Origin: Thalassospira sp.
Lineage (GTDB): Bacteria; Pseudomonadota; Alphaproteobacteria; Rhodospirillales; Thalassospiraceae
Assembly (NCBI RefSeq): GCF_002709775.1
Contig: NZ_PAQR01000003.1
Coordinates: 1-64,000 of the forward strand
DNA: 64,000 nt
Reading direction: 5' to 3'
How positions within the stretch are numbered: position 1 is the first letter of the stretch; every line of letters begins with the position of its first letter. The notes below the pieces were generated by a model. That model was not told the origin of the DNA. It searched no databases and saw only the letters and a program-made list of their open reading frames with translations. The position numbers and the translations under genes are program-made. Positions 52,819-61,787 of the stretch are shown here, piece after piece.

Positions 52819-53982
52819 ATGAATACGCAAACATCCCTCGGCCGCCGCCTTCGTCTGGGTATGGTTGGCGGTGGGCAGGGGGCCTTTATCGGCGCTGTGC
52901 ACCGGATTGCCGCCCGGCTTGATGACCGATATGAACTGGTGGCTGGCGCGCTGTCCTCAAAGCCCGATGTTGCCGCCGCATCAGCCGCCGAGCTGTTCAT
53001 CGCGCCGGACCGCAGCTATGACAGTTTCGAAGACATGGCCAGGCAGGAAGCTGCGCGCGAAGACGGCATTGATGTCTGTGCGATTGTCACCCCCAATCAC
53101 CTGCATTTCCCCGCGGTGATGGCGATGCTTGATGCCGGCATTCACGTAATTTGCGACAAGCCTCTGTGCCTGACCGTGCAAGAGGCCGAACAGATCGAAG
53201 CCAAAATTGCCGAGGCGGGCCTTCTGTTTGCGTTGACGCATAACTACACGGCCTATCCCATGGTGCGCGAAGCACGCCAGATGGTGGCCGACGGCGAGCT
53301 TGGCAATATTCGCCTTGTTCAGGTGGAATATGCCCAAGGCTGGATGGCCACCCGGGTCGAGGATACCGATAACAAACAGGCCACCTGGCGCGCTGATCCG
53401 GCAAAGGCCGGCATGGGCGGCGCACTGGGCGATATCGGCACCCACGCGCATAACCTCGCCAACTTTGTGTCGGGGCTTGAGATCAGCGAGCTTTGTGCCG
53501 ATGTCGATGCCATCGTTCCGGGCCGCAAGCTTGATGACAATGTCCAGATCCTGCTGCGCTATGCCAATGGTGCGCGCGGGATGCTGTGGGCCAGCCAGGT
53601 CGCGGTTGGTCATGAAAACGGGCTTCGTCTGCGGATTTATGGCGATAAGGGCAGCATCGAATGGGGACAGGAACATCCCAACCAGCTGTTGTTCCGCAAG
53701 CTCGACGCACGCCCGGAACTGATCACGCGCGGCGGACCGGGCAATGGTGCCAATGGCCAGCGCAATATCCGTGTCCCGTCTGGTCACCCGGAAGGCTATC
53801 TTGAAGGCTTCGCCAGCCTGTATACAGACTTCGCTGATCAATTGACGGCGCACATAAGCGGGGCAAAAATCGACCCGGCCAGCTGCCTTGTGCCCGGCGT
53901 AAAAGAGGGGCTTGATGGTATGAAATTCGTCGAGGCCGTCGTGCGATCCGGTCAGGATGGCGCGGTTTGGGTTAAAATGTGA
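52819..53982 (+). CDS. Gfo/Idh/MocA-family oxidoreductase
   Basis: 387 residues from ATG 52819 (GGAGA upstream). Rossmann motif LGMVGGGQGAFIGAVHRIAA at the N-terminus, then VCAIVTPNHLHFPAVMAML, the cofactor-site Lys in ICDKPLCLTVQEAEQIE (EKP-type motif as DKP), and the C-terminal domain with GGALGDIGTHAHNLANFVSG (substrate Asp and His). It oxidises a sugar or cyclitol hydroxyl with NAD(P). Companion of the isomerase; the pair resembles inositol or glucoside-3-oxidation pathways, not decided here. Confidence 0.9.
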   Translation: MNTQTSLGRRLRLGMVGGGQGAFIGAVHRIAARLDDRYELVAGALSSKPDVAAASAAELFIAPDRSYDSFEDMARQEAAREDGIDVCAIVTPNHLHFPAVMAMLDAGIHVICDKPLCLTVQEAEQIEAKIAEAGLLFALTHNYTAYPMVREARQMVADGELGNIRLVQVEYAQGWMATRVEDTDNKQATWRADPAKAGMGGALGDIGTHAHNLANFVSGLEISELCADVDAIVPGRKLDDNVQILLRYANGARGMLWASQVAVGHENGLRLRIYGDKGSIEWGQEHPNQLLFRKLDARPELITRGGPGNGANGQRNIRVPSGHPEGYLEGFASLYTDFADQLTAHISGAKIDPASCLVPGVKEGLDGMKFVEAVVRSGQDGAVWVKM

Positions 53983-54032
53983 GGATCCCTCACATCGGTG
54001 AAATCCTGATACGTCTCGAACGGTATTAATCG

Positions 54033-54065
54033 AAAAGAGCCGCTCCTTGATGGGGCGGCACTTTT
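54033..54065. terminator. Bidirectional intrinsic terminator
   Basis: AAAAGA-GCCGCTCC-TTGAT-GGGGCGGC-ACTTTT, 8-base stem with one G-T pair, between convergent oxidoreductase and lipoprotein genes. Confidence 0.7.
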
Positions 54066-54069
54066 GCGA

Positions 54070-55638
54070 TCAGCGTTTGACGAATTCCTTGCCGTCGATG
54101 GTCAGGACCCGGCCATTGAAACTGCAATTAGCACTGCCATTCGGGATGGCTGTGCGCTGCAGGACAGCACCCGACCCGGCATCGGAATAGACACCTTCGC
54201 CGTAGTCAAAGCTGATGCGATTGGCCGAGGTCGTGAAACGAAAATCAATGTCGAACTGATATTCGCTGCCATAGGTGCGCTGGCGGAAATGACCACTGCC
54301 GCTGCCTGATCCATTCATGTTGTAGGACGTCAAACCGTTGTCAGCCGTAAAGGTGCCGGTTGCGGTGGTGCAGTCGTCACGCTTTTGCGCGGCTGCTGCG
54401 GCGTCGTTTGCGGCTTGCTGGGCAGCGGCAAGTTCGCGTGCCTCGGCAAGTGCCTGGGCGGCTGCCAGTTCTTCAAGGCGTTTTTTCTCAAGACGCTGGC
54501 GTTCGATTTCGGCGAGGCGTTTTTCCTCGGCAAGCAGACCCTCAAGCTCGGCCTTGGATGCGATTTCCTTGCCATGGAAATAGGCGCATTCTTTGGCGTC
54601 GTTGGGTGCCGTGCCGCACGGGATCATGCCGGTCAGGTCAGACAGTTCATTGTAGTTTTCAACTTCAAGCCAGCTGCCATCCTTTTCGGTCAGGCGGCCG
54701 CTGCGATCCGGATCGCCTCCCTTCATCCAGCCTTCCCATTGCGTGCCGTCTGCAAATTTCAGTGTTCCCGACAGTGGCACACCCGCCTCATAGGTGCCTT
54801 CAAAGGTTTTGCCGGTAATCCATCTGGTGATGTCTTCGGGTTTGAAATCCATGGTTTCGCGGTCAATCGCGCCAGGGGTTTCGCCGCCATCGTTTAGAAT
54901 GAAGGTGCCTGATATCTCGGTCGGGGTGATTTCAGCCTTGGTAATCTTGACGATTTCCTCGCCATTTTTGCGAATGCCGACGATGCCCTTACCATCTGTG
55001 CGAATTTCACCACGAGACTGCTGACCGCGATATTCAAGCTGCCAGCCATTTCCGCGCTGAATAACGATCGGGGCATAGAGCATATCGATTCGAACGGTTT
55101 TGTTGGCTGGCGGCAGCATCTCGACAAAAAGGGTCTGGCTGGCCTGTTCGACGGTGTTTTTGAAGTAACCGTATTTTGCATCCAGCAAGGCCAGCGAACC
55201 TGCGTCGACGGTAACCGGGCCTTCAAACAAGATTGCGCCACCATGCTCGATCCGGACCTGATAGGTGCCCGGCCACAACTGGGCAACATGACGGTGACCT
55301 GGCATCAGCATCGTGCCGCTATAGGGTTTGAAGTTCGGACTGTCCGTCGACCCGGTCACATAGATGTTCCAGTAATCGGGAGTCGGCCCGTTCGGATCGA
55401 CCGTGAATGAAAGCACGCCCCACGGGACTTTGGATTTGGCAAGTTTCGGCTGCGAGGTCTGTGTAGCTGTGCTTGTGCTTTTTTGTGTCGACGTCTGGGA
55501 ACTGCTTGATCCGGAAAACAGGTCAGAGCCGATACCAGCGAGATCAGTCGTCTGACATCCGGCCAGCGCAAGTAGCACAATCAGGAAAGAAGTCTTGTGA
55601 AACAGGCGGAAACAGGCGTTTTGGACAGTTTTCTGCAT
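54070..55638 (-). CDS. Large lipoprotein of unknown function with MORN-like and coiled-coil segments
   Basis: 522 residues from ATG 55638 (AGGGGG six bases upstream; ATG 55644 abuts the ribosome site). A lipobox LIVLLALAGC marks lipid attachment at a Cys near residue 28, followed by a Ser/Thr/Gln-rich linker (30-65). A beta-rich region (65-240) includes a PEGA-like part (YSGTMLMPGHRHVAQLWPGTYQVRIEHGG). Two MORN-like stretches follow (GKTFEGTYEAGVPLSGTLKF, GTQWEGWMKGG), then an Ala/Glu/Arg coiled coil (about 365-420) and a C-terminal beta domain (DDCTTATGTFTADNG). No known family is recognised overall; it is probably an envelope protein with a helical arm. Confidence 0.75.
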   Translation of the reverse strand: MQKTVQNACFRLFHKTSFLIVLLALAGCQTTDLAGIGSDLFSGSSSSQTSTQKSTSTATQTSQPKLAKSKVPWGVLSFTVDPNGPTPDYWNIYVTGSTDSPNFKPYSGTMLMPGHRHVAQLWPGTYQVRIEHGGAILFEGPVTVDAGSLALLDAKYGYFKNTVEQASQTLFVEMLPPANKTVRIDMLYAPIVIQRGNGWQLEYRGQQSRGEIRTDGKGIVGIRKNGEEIVKITKAEITPTEISGTFILNDGGETPGAIDRETMDFKPEDITRWITGKTFEGTYEAGVPLSGTLKFADGTQWEGWMKGGDPDRSGRLTEKDGSWLEVENYNELSDLTGMIPCGTAPNDAKECAYFHGKEIASKAELEGLLAEEKRLAEIERQRLEKKRLEELAAAQALAEARELAAAQQAANDAAAAAQKRDDCTTATGTFTADNGLTSYNMNGSGSGSGHFRQRTYGSEYQFDIDFRFTTSANRISFDYGEGVYSDAGSGAVLQRTAIPNGSANCSFNGRVLTIDGKEFVKR

Positions 55639-55734
55639 GGACATCCCCCTGATGCAGACCGAACGTTCGATATTTGCGCACAGAACCCGGATTTGGGGAA
55701 GATGGTTTGATCGGGCGACCTGATTTTTGACGGC

Positions 55735-55759
55735 GTTTTCACATGGTTACGGTGAAAAC
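55735..55759. promoter_or_regulatory. Inverted repeat in the lipoprotein / 2-hydroxyacid dehydrogenase divergent region
   Basis: GTTTTCAC-N9-GTGAAAAC, perfect 8-base arms. It lies about 100 bases from the lipoprotein start and 180 from the dehydrogenase start. Candidate operator; the rest of this 300-base region (55639-55940) shows nothing I can name. Confidence 0.4.
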
Positions 55760-55940
55760 ACCTGATATTCATCCATCCGGGAGCGCGGGTGATAGAGATC
55801 ACATTTCATCCTATGGTTTTCCACGAAGTGAAAAAGACTTGCGGCTTGGTTGATCGCCTATTGATGGATTTTCCGTATAGGTGTTTCCTAGGATCATAAA
55901 AAATAACACTACTTTCAGGGAATTCACCGGGAGCGTCCGC

Positions 55941-56906
55941 ATGCCCGAGAAGCCAAAGCTTCTGATAACGCGACGATTGCGTGATGCCGTTCAGGCACGC
56001 GCCGCGCGGGACTATCAGGTTCTGACCAACGCCGAGGACCGCGTTTTCACGCGCGAGGAACTGATCGAGAAATGCCAGCAGGTCGATGCTGTCCTGCCGT
56101 GCCATTCCGAGCATTTCTCGGCCGATGTCATTGCGAAACTGCCCAAAAGTCTCAAGATTATTGCCAACCATTCGGTTGGTGTCGATCACGTCGATCTGGC
56201 TGCCGCAAAGGATGCCGGGATTGTCGTGACCAACACGCCCGATGTGCTGTCCGATGCCACGGCCGAGATCGCCATGCTGTGCATGCTGGGTGCTGCACGT
56301 CGCGGGGCCGAGGGTGATGCGATGGTGCGTGCCGGCAAGTGGGATTTCTGGTCACCGGCCTTCATGGTTGGTCGGCAGGTAAGTGGCAAACGGTTTGGTG
56401 TGCTGGGCATGGGCAGGGTTGGTCAGGTTGCCGCAGAACGCGCGCGCGGTTTTGGCATGGAAATCCATTACCACAACCGCAAACCCTTGCCGGATCATCT
56501 GGCCAAGGGTGCTGTTTTCCACGACACCATTGAAGACCTGTTTGCGCATTCAGACGTGTTGTCGTTGCATTGTCCGTCGACCCCGGAAACCAAGGGGATC
56601 ATCAATAGCAAGACCATCGCGATGCTGCCCGATCGGGCGATCCTTGTGAATACGGCGCGCGGTAATCTGGTGGATGAGGATGCGCTGGTGGCAGCCCTTG
56701 AAAGCGGCAAGCTGTTTGCAGCCGGGCTTGATGTGTTTTGCAATGAACCCGGTGGAAATCAACGCATTAGCGCGTTGAATAACGTCTTTCTGTTACCACA
56801 TATAGGCTCTGCGACCGAAGAAACGCGCGATGCGATGGGCTTTCGCGCACTTGATAATCTTGATGCTTATTTTCAGGGAAAAGAACCGGGCGACCGGGTG
56901 GCATAA
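55941..56906 (+). CDS. D-2-hydroxyacid dehydrogenase (glyoxylate/hydroxypyruvate reductase-like)
   Basis: 321 residues from ATG 55941 (GGGAG eight bases upstream). NAD(P)-binding GKRFGVLGMGRVGQVAAERARG; after the second strand comes HYHNRKPLPDH, where an Arg instead of an acidic residue favours NADPH. Catalytic Arg in ILVNTARGNLVDED, Glu in LDVFCNEPGG and His in FLLPHIGSATEETRDAMG. Fits glyoxylate reductase/hydroxypyruvate reductase. The NHSVGVDHVDLAAAKDAGIVVTNTP-type region is typical of the family. Stands before the TRAP operon and may not belong to it. Confidence 0.9.
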   Translation: MPEKPKLLITRRLRDAVQARAARDYQVLTNAEDRVFTREELIEKCQQVDAVLPCHSEHFSADVIAKLPKSLKIIANHSVGVDHVDLAAAKDAGIVVTNTPDVLSDATAEIAMLCMLGAARRGAEGDAMVRAGKWDFWSPAFMVGRQVSGKRFGVLGMGRVGQVAAERARGFGMEIHYHNRKPLPDHLAKGAVFHDTIEDLFAHSDVLSLHCPSTPETKGIINSKTIAMLPDRAILVNTARGNLVDEDALVAALESGKLFAAGLDVFCNEPGGNQRISALNNVFLLPHIGSATEETRDAMGFRALDNLDAYFQGKEPGDRVA

Positions 56907-57052
56907 AAGGCGGGAAAACCGCCGGAATTCAGTTCGTTCAAGTCTTTAACAATAACAAAATGCGTGCCGTTTTTTTAGGGTCCCGGAACGGGGCAAGCGC
57001 ATCAAAAATGGTCTTGGATATCAAGATCAGGGGCTTTTGAAGGCTGACAGTT

Positions 57053-57092
57053 ACCGCTTGTTTCCCGCCAATGGTTGGCGGCAAGCGACGGT
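57053..57092 (+). promoter_or_regulatory. Leader hairpin upstream of the TRAP binding-protein gene
   Basis: Stacked stems: CCGCCAA-TGG-TTGGCGG inside CGCTTG/CAAGCG with a TTTC bulge, extended by ACCG/CGGT across a bulged A. It ends 16 bases before the ATG, just ahead of the ribosome site. May affect translation or message stability. Confidence 0.45.
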
Positions 57093-57108
57093 ATATCTGG
57101 GAGGAAAA

Positions 57109-58272
57109 ATGGAAATGAAAACCAAATCTGAAGACGTGAAGTCCAAGGAAGTATCCCGTCGTTCGTTCCTGACCAAAGGGGCGACTGGCGTGGTTGCTGG
57201 CGGTGCGGCGGCAGCAGGCGTTTTTGCGGCACCGGCAGTTCATGCTCAACCGGCACCGATGGTGCTGAAAATGCAGACTTCCTGGTCGTCGTCCGACATC
57301 TGGATGACCTTTGCCCAGCAGTATGTTGATCGCGTTGAAGCGATGTCCGGTGGTCGTCTGAAGATCGACCTTCTGCCGGCAGGTGCGGTTGTTGCGGCAT
57401 TCCAGGTTCTGGATGCTATCAATGATGGTCTGATCGATATTGCCCATTCCGTGCCGGTTTACTGGTACGGCAAGAACAAGGCTGCATCGCTGTTTGGTAC
57501 CGGTCCGGTCTTTGGTGGTTCTGCAACCACCATGCTGAGCTGGTTCTATGCCGGCGGTGGTGAAGAGTTCTATCGCGAACTGACCCAGGACGTGATGGGC
57601 CTTGACGTTGTTGGTCTTCTTGGCTTCCCGATGCCAGCACAGCCGTTTGGCTGGTTCAAGGGCCAGGTCAACACCGTTGCCGACATTCAGGGCTTCAAGT
57701 ACCGCACTGTTGGTCTGGCAGCAGACCTTCTGCAGTCGATGGGCATGTCGGTCGCACAGCTTCCGGGCGGTGAGATTGTGCCTGCAATGGAACGCGGCGT
57801 GATTGACGCGTTCGAATTCAACAACCCGTCTTCTGACATGCGCTTTGGCGCACAGGATGTTGCGAAGAACTACTATCTGTCTTCGTACCATCAGGCATCT
57901 GAAAGCTTCGAATTCCTGTTTAGCAAATCGATGCTTGAAGATCTTGAGCCCGACCTGCAGGCGATCCTGCGTCACGGTGTCGAAGCTGCTTCGACCTCGA
58001 ACACCGCACTCGCCATGGATAACTATTCGTCCGACTTGCAGAAACTGCAGTCCGAAGGTGTCGAAGTACACCGTACGTCGAAAGAAATCCTCGCTGGTCA
58101 GCTTGAAGCCTGGGACAAACTGATCCCGACGCTTGAAGAAGATCCGTTCATGAAGCGTGTTCTTGATAGCCAGCGTGCCTGGGTCGAGCGCGTGACCTAC
58201 TACGAACTGATGAACTCGCCTGACTACGTGCTCGCATATGATCACTACTTCCCGGGCAAACTGAAACTCTGA
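57109..58272 (+). CDS. TRAP transporter substrate-binding protein (DctP/TakP-like)
   Basis: 387 residues from ATG 57109 (GGGAGG four bases upstream). Tat-type signal SRRSFLTKGATGVVAGGAAA. TRAP-binding fold: KMQTSWSSSDIWMTFAQQYVDRVEAMSGGRLKI, RTVGLAADLLQSMGMSVAQLPGGEIVPAMERGVIDAFEF (the region with the carboxylate-binding Arg in the preceding strand is GFKYRTVG) and NYYLSSYHQASESFEFLF. It resembles the TakP/mannitol-chloroaromatic group that binds 2-keto or other carboxylic acids. Followed by both membrane subunits, an amidase and a small membrane protein, so an amide or amidated acid is a possible ligand. Confidence 0.9.
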   Translation: MEMKTKSEDVKSKEVSRRSFLTKGATGVVAGGAAAAGVFAAPAVHAQPAPMVLKMQTSWSSSDIWMTFAQQYVDRVEAMSGGRLKIDLLPAGAVVAAFQVLDAINDGLIDIAHSVPVYWYGKNKAASLFGTGPVFGGSATTMLSWFYAGGGEEFYRELTQDVMGLDVVGLLGFPMPAQPFGWFKGQVNTVADIQGFKYRTVGLAADLLQSMGMSVAQLPGGEIVPAMERGVIDAFEFNNPSSDMRFGAQDVAKNYYLSSYHQASESFEFLFSKSMLEDLEPDLQAILRHGVEAASTSNTALAMDNYSSDLQKLQSEGVEVHRTSKEILAGQLEAWDKLIPTLEEDPFMKRVLDSQRAWVERVTYYELMNSPDYVLAYDHYFPGKLKL

Positions 58273-58305
58273 TCACCCGACCGGGTTTAGAGTTTTGATG
58301 ATCCT

Positions 58306-58347
58306 GACTGCTCCGTTGGTTCTCGCTTTTGAACTGGCGGAGCAGTC
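58306..58347 (+). promoter_or_regulatory. Intercistronic hairpin after the TRAP binding-protein gene
   Basis: GACTGCTCCG / CGGAGCAGTC, perfect 10-base stem, 22-base loop, no U-tract. Confidence 0.55.
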
Positions 58348-58370
58348 AATACGCGAACGGACAGGATTTC

Positions 58371-58943
58371 ATGATCGGATTTATTGAATTCGCGGACAAA
58401 CTGTCAGCCTGGTTTGGCAAGGCCTTTGGCTGGCTGATCATCCTCATGACGCTTGGCATGAGCTATGAGGTGATCTCGCGATACCTATTTAACGCACCAA
58501 CCACCTGGTCACTTGATGTGTCCTTTATCATGTATGGCACGCTGTTCATGATGGGTGGGGCCTATACCCTGTCACGTGGCGGGCATGTCCGCGGCGATTT
58601 CCTTTATCGCCTGTGGAAGCCGACGACCCAGGCCAAGGTCGACCTGGTTTTATATATCTTCTTCTTCTTCCCCGGTGTGACCGCACTGATCCTGGCAGGC
58701 TGGAAATATGCCGCCCGGTCATTCGGATACGGAGAAGTCAGTGTGAACAGCCCGGCGGGTGTTCCGATCTTTCAATTCAAGGCGGTGATTGTCGCGGCCG
58801 GTATTCTTTTGTTCATCCAGGGCATCGCCCAGGTGATGCGCTGCATTCTGTGTATCCGTGAAGGGTACTGGCGCAATGCGGATGACGATGTTGAAGAAAC
58901 CGAAGAGCTGCTGATGAAGCAGCAAGTGACCAAGGAAGACTGA
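58371..58943 (+). CDS. TRAP transporter small permease subunit (DctQ-like)
   Basis: 190 residues from ATG 58371 (AGGA upstream). Four hydrophobic helices; the DctQ pattern is clear in ILMTLGMSYEVISRYLFNAPTTWSLDVSFIMYGTLFMMGGAYTLSRGGHVRGDFLYR. The tail (160-190) is acidic and cytoplasmic. Works with the large subunit and the soluble binding protein in sodium-driven uptake. Confidence 0.92.
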   Translation: MIGFIEFADKLSAWFGKAFGWLIILMTLGMSYEVISRYLFNAPTTWSLDVSFIMYGTLFMMGGAYTLSRGGHVRGDFLYRLWKPTTQAKVDLVLYIFFFFPGVTALILAGWKYAARSFGYGEVSVNSPAGVPIFQFKAVIVAAGILLFIQGIAQVMRCILCIREGYWRNADDDVEETEELLMKQQVTKED

Positions 58944-58999
58944 ACCCATGACAGTTCCTGGTTCATACGCGATACACGCCCCCGAACGGAGCAGCCAAA

Positions 59000-60421
59000 G
59001 TGATTGACGCACATGTCGCCCTGATGATGCTGGGCATCTTTATTCTACTGGTATTTCTGGGCTTCCCGGTTGCCTTCACCCTGATGGCGCTTGGGATCGG
59101 ATTTGGCTATTACGCCTATTTCGATGCAGGCCGTATGTGGCGGGCCTTTAACCGACTGGCCGAAGACAGTGACACCCTTACATCCGCGATCACGTGGGTT
59201 GAAGGGGCAGTTAACAACCGAATATTCGATCTGTTCATCAACCAGACATACACGGTGATGTCCAACGAGGTCCTGACAGCGGTGCCGCTGTTCCTGTTCA
59301 TGGGCTATATCGTTGAACGTGCCAACATCGTGAACCGTCTGTTTTCCACCCTTAACATTGCCGCACGCAATATCCCCGGTTCCCTTGGTGTTGCAGCCCT
59401 GATCACCTGTGCGCTGTTTGCAACCGCGACCGGGATTGTGGGCGCGGTTGTGACCCTGATGGGGATGCTGGCCCTGCCGGCGATGTTGAAGGCGCGTTAC
59501 GATAAAAGCTTTGCATCGGGCATCATTTGTGCCGGTGGTACGCTTGGCATTCTGATCCCGCCATCGATCATGCTGATCGTTTATGCGGCGGCGTCAGGTG
59601 TTTCGATCGTGCGTCTTTATGCCGGTGCACTTCTGCCGGGTCTGACGCTGGTCGGGTTGTATCTGCTCTATGTCATGGGGCGTGCAATGTTGCAGCCCAA
59701 AGCTGCCCCGCGTCCGAGCAGTGACGAGATTCCTGAAGTGCCGCTGCCCAAGGTGCTCTGGATGCTGGCGACCTCGTTCTTCCCGCTGGCCTTCCTGATT
59801 TTGGCAGTGCTTGGCTCGATCCTGTTTGGTCTGGCAACCCCGACCGAGGCGGCATCAATCGGTGCACTGGGTGGTATGGTTTTGGCGGCTGCTTATCGGG
59901 CGCTGACCTTTGATCGCCTGCGGGAATCGGTTTATCTGACGGTGCGCACATCGGCGATGGTGTGCTGGCTGTTTGTCGGGTCCTACACCTTCTCGTCTGT
60001 GTTCTCCTATCTTGGTGGTGAACATGTGATTGCCGAGTTTGTCGGTGGTCTTGACCTGACACCGCTGCAGTTCCTGCTTCTGGCACAGCTGATCATCTTC
60101 CTGCTGGGCTGGCCGCTGGAATGGTCGGAAATCATCATCATCTTCGTTCCGATCTTCCTGCCGCTGCTGCCGCTGTTTGATATTGATCCGCTGTTCTTTG
60201 GCATTCTGGTGGCGCTGAACCTGCAGACGTCGTTCCTGACTCCGCCAATGGCCATGTCGGCCTATTACCTCAAAGGGGTGGCACCCAACGGGATATTGTT
60301 GACCGATATCTTCAAGGGGATCATGCCGTTCCTGTTCATGGTGATTGTCAGCATGGTTTTGATGTACGCTTTCCCACAGATCGTGTTCCATCTGCCGGAT
60401 CTGTTCTACGGCGCACGCTAA
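59000..60421 (+). CDS. TRAP transporter large permease subunit (DctM-like)
   Basis: 473 residues from GTG 59000 (ACGGAG eight bases upstream). About 12-13 helices. DctM marks: VPLFLFMGYIVERANIVNRLF, GSLGVAALITCALFATATGIVGA, SGIICAGGTLGILIPPSIMLIVYAAASGVSI and FGLATPTEAASIGALGG. An extra loop (about 42-70, FDAGRMWRAFNRLAEDSDTL) after helix 2 is typical of the mannitol/chloroaromatic type. Gene order binding protein - small - large - amidase. Confidence 0.92.
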   Translation: MIDAHVALMMLGIFILLVFLGFPVAFTLMALGIGFGYYAYFDAGRMWRAFNRLAEDSDTLTSAITWVEGAVNNRIFDLFINQTYTVMSNEVLTAVPLFLFMGYIVERANIVNRLFSTLNIAARNIPGSLGVAALITCALFATATGIVGAVVTLMGMLALPAMLKARYDKSFASGIICAGGTLGILIPPSIMLIVYAAASGVSIVRLYAGALLPGLTLVGLYLLYVMGRAMLQPKAAPRPSSDEIPEVPLPKVLWMLATSFFPLAFLILAVLGSILFGLATPTEAASIGALGGMVLAAAYRALTFDRLRESVYLTVRTSAMVCWLFVGSYTFSSVFSYLGGEHVIAEFVGGLDLTPLQFLLLAQLIIFLLGWPLEWSEIIIIFVPIFLPLLPLFDIDPLFFGILVALNLQTSFLTPPMAMSAYYLKGVAPNGILLTDIFKGIMPFLFMVIVSMVLMYAFPQIVFHLPDLFYGAR

Positions 60422-60434
60422 GGGGATTGCCTGA

Positions 60435-61787
60435 ATGAGTAACATCAACCCGTTACTGACACTTGATGTCGTCGAGTTGCGTGACCGCCTTGCAAGCGGG
60501 GCGGTCCGCGCAGTCGAATATGTCGAGGCCTGTCTGGAACGTATTGCCGAAGTCGAACCGCAGGTTCAGGCATGGGCGTGGCTTGATAGCGATCATGCCA
60601 TTGCCCAGGCCCGGGCTCTTGATGCAAGGCGTCAGGCCGGGGCACCGATTGGCCCGCTCCATGGTTTGCCGGTCGGTCTTAAGGACGTGATTGATACGGC
60701 CAATATTCCGACCGCCAATGGCACGGTGCTTGACGAAGGCCGGGTGCCAAGCGAAGACGCGGTGCTTGTATCGCGTCTGAAGGCGGCCGGGGCGATTATT
60801 ATGGGCAAGACGGTCTCGACCGAGCTTGCCTTCATGCATCCGTCCAAAACGCGCAACCCGCACAATCCGGATCATACCCCCGGTGGGTCATCAGCTGGAT
60901 CGGCCGCCGCCGTTGCTGCGGCCATGATCCCGCTTGCGGTGGGCACGCAAACTGGTGGCTCGGTGATCCGGCCAGCCTCGTTCTGTGGGGTGGTTGGTTT
61001 CAAGCCAAGCTTTGGCGCGATTGCCCGCACGGGCGTTCTCAGCCAAAGCCCGACCCTTGATACCATTGGTGTGTTTGCCAATTCGGTCGACGGGGCAGCG
61101 ATGGTGGCCGAAAGCCTGTTTGGCTATGACGCGGGTGATCCGGCAACCACGCCAAGCCCGACGCCGCGCTTGCTCGATACCGCCAAGGCAACCCCGCGCG
61201 TCACGCCAACCTTGGCCTTTGTCCGCCCGCCGCAATTTGACGAGCTTGCCGACAAAGAAACCGTGGCGGCGTTTCGCGAGATTACCGACATGCTCGGTGA
61301 TCAGTGTTTCGAGGCACCCTTGCCAAATGCATTTGACGATGCAGCGGCATTACGGGCCCGGATCAATTTTGCTGAAATGGCCAAGGACTATTACGGCTAT
61401 GAAAAGCGGGGCCGGGATCAGTTGTCGCCCGAAATTTGCGAGGCCCTTGATAAGGGCAATGACGTCAAGGCGCGCGACTATCTGGCGGCCCTTGATTGGC
61501 GCAAGGTTCTGAATGCCGGGCTGGAAGAGGTGTTTAAACGCTGTGATGCGATCATCACACCGGCGGCACCCGGACCGGCACCGGCCAATCTTCAGACCAC
61601 CGGCAATGCGATCTTTAATGGTCTTTGGACATTCTGCGGCACGCCAGCTGTGACCATTCCGTTGTTATGGTCACAAAGCGGGATGCCGATGGGAATTCAG
61701 CTTGTCGGGCGGGTTGGCGATGATGCGCGACTGATGCGCACGGCCAACTGGCTCAAAACATTTCTTGGTAATCAGGAGGACGCGTGA
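60435..61787 (+). CDS. Amidase (amidase-signature family)
   Basis: 450 residues. The Ser-cisSer-Lys triad is present: Lys in GLPVGLKDVIDTANIPT (about 82), the cis-Ser in TPGGSSAGSAAAVAAAM (about 157) and the nucleophile Ser in VGTQTGGSVIRPASFCGVVGFKPS (about 181). It hydrolyses a small amide to an acid and ammonia. It lies 13 bases after the TRAP large subunit, so it probably acts on the imported compound in the cytoplasm; the acid could then enter central metabolism. Its stop overlaps the next small gene. Confidence 0.92.
   Translation: MSNINPLLTLDVVELRDRLASGAVRAVEYVEACLERIAEVEPQVQAWAWLDSDHAIAQARALDARRQAGAPIGPLHGLPVGLKDVIDTANIPTANGTVLDEGRVPSEDAVLVSRLKAAGAIIMGKTVSTELAFMHPSKTRNPHNPDHTPGGSSAGSAAAVAAAMIPLAVGTQTGGSVIRPASFCGVVGFKPSFGAIARTGVLSQSPTLDTIGVFANSVDGAAMVAESLFGYDAGDPATTPSPTPRLLDTAKATPRVTPTLAFVRPPQFDELADKETVAAFREITDMLGDQCFEAPLPNAFDDAAALRARINFAEMAKDYYGYEKRGRDQLSPEICEALDKGNDVKARDYLAALDWRKVLNAGLEEVFKRCDAIITPAAPGPAPANLQTTGNAIFNGLWTFCGTPAVTIPLLWSQSGMPMGIQLVGRVGDDARLMRTANWLKTFLGNQEDA

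Noticed and set aside
57109..60421. TRAP transporter as ectoine uptake system (TeaABC/UehABC) because doe genes are near
   Set aside because: It is convergent to doeABX, carries an amidase, and its binding protein resembles the TakP keto-acid group rather than the ectoine-binding type.
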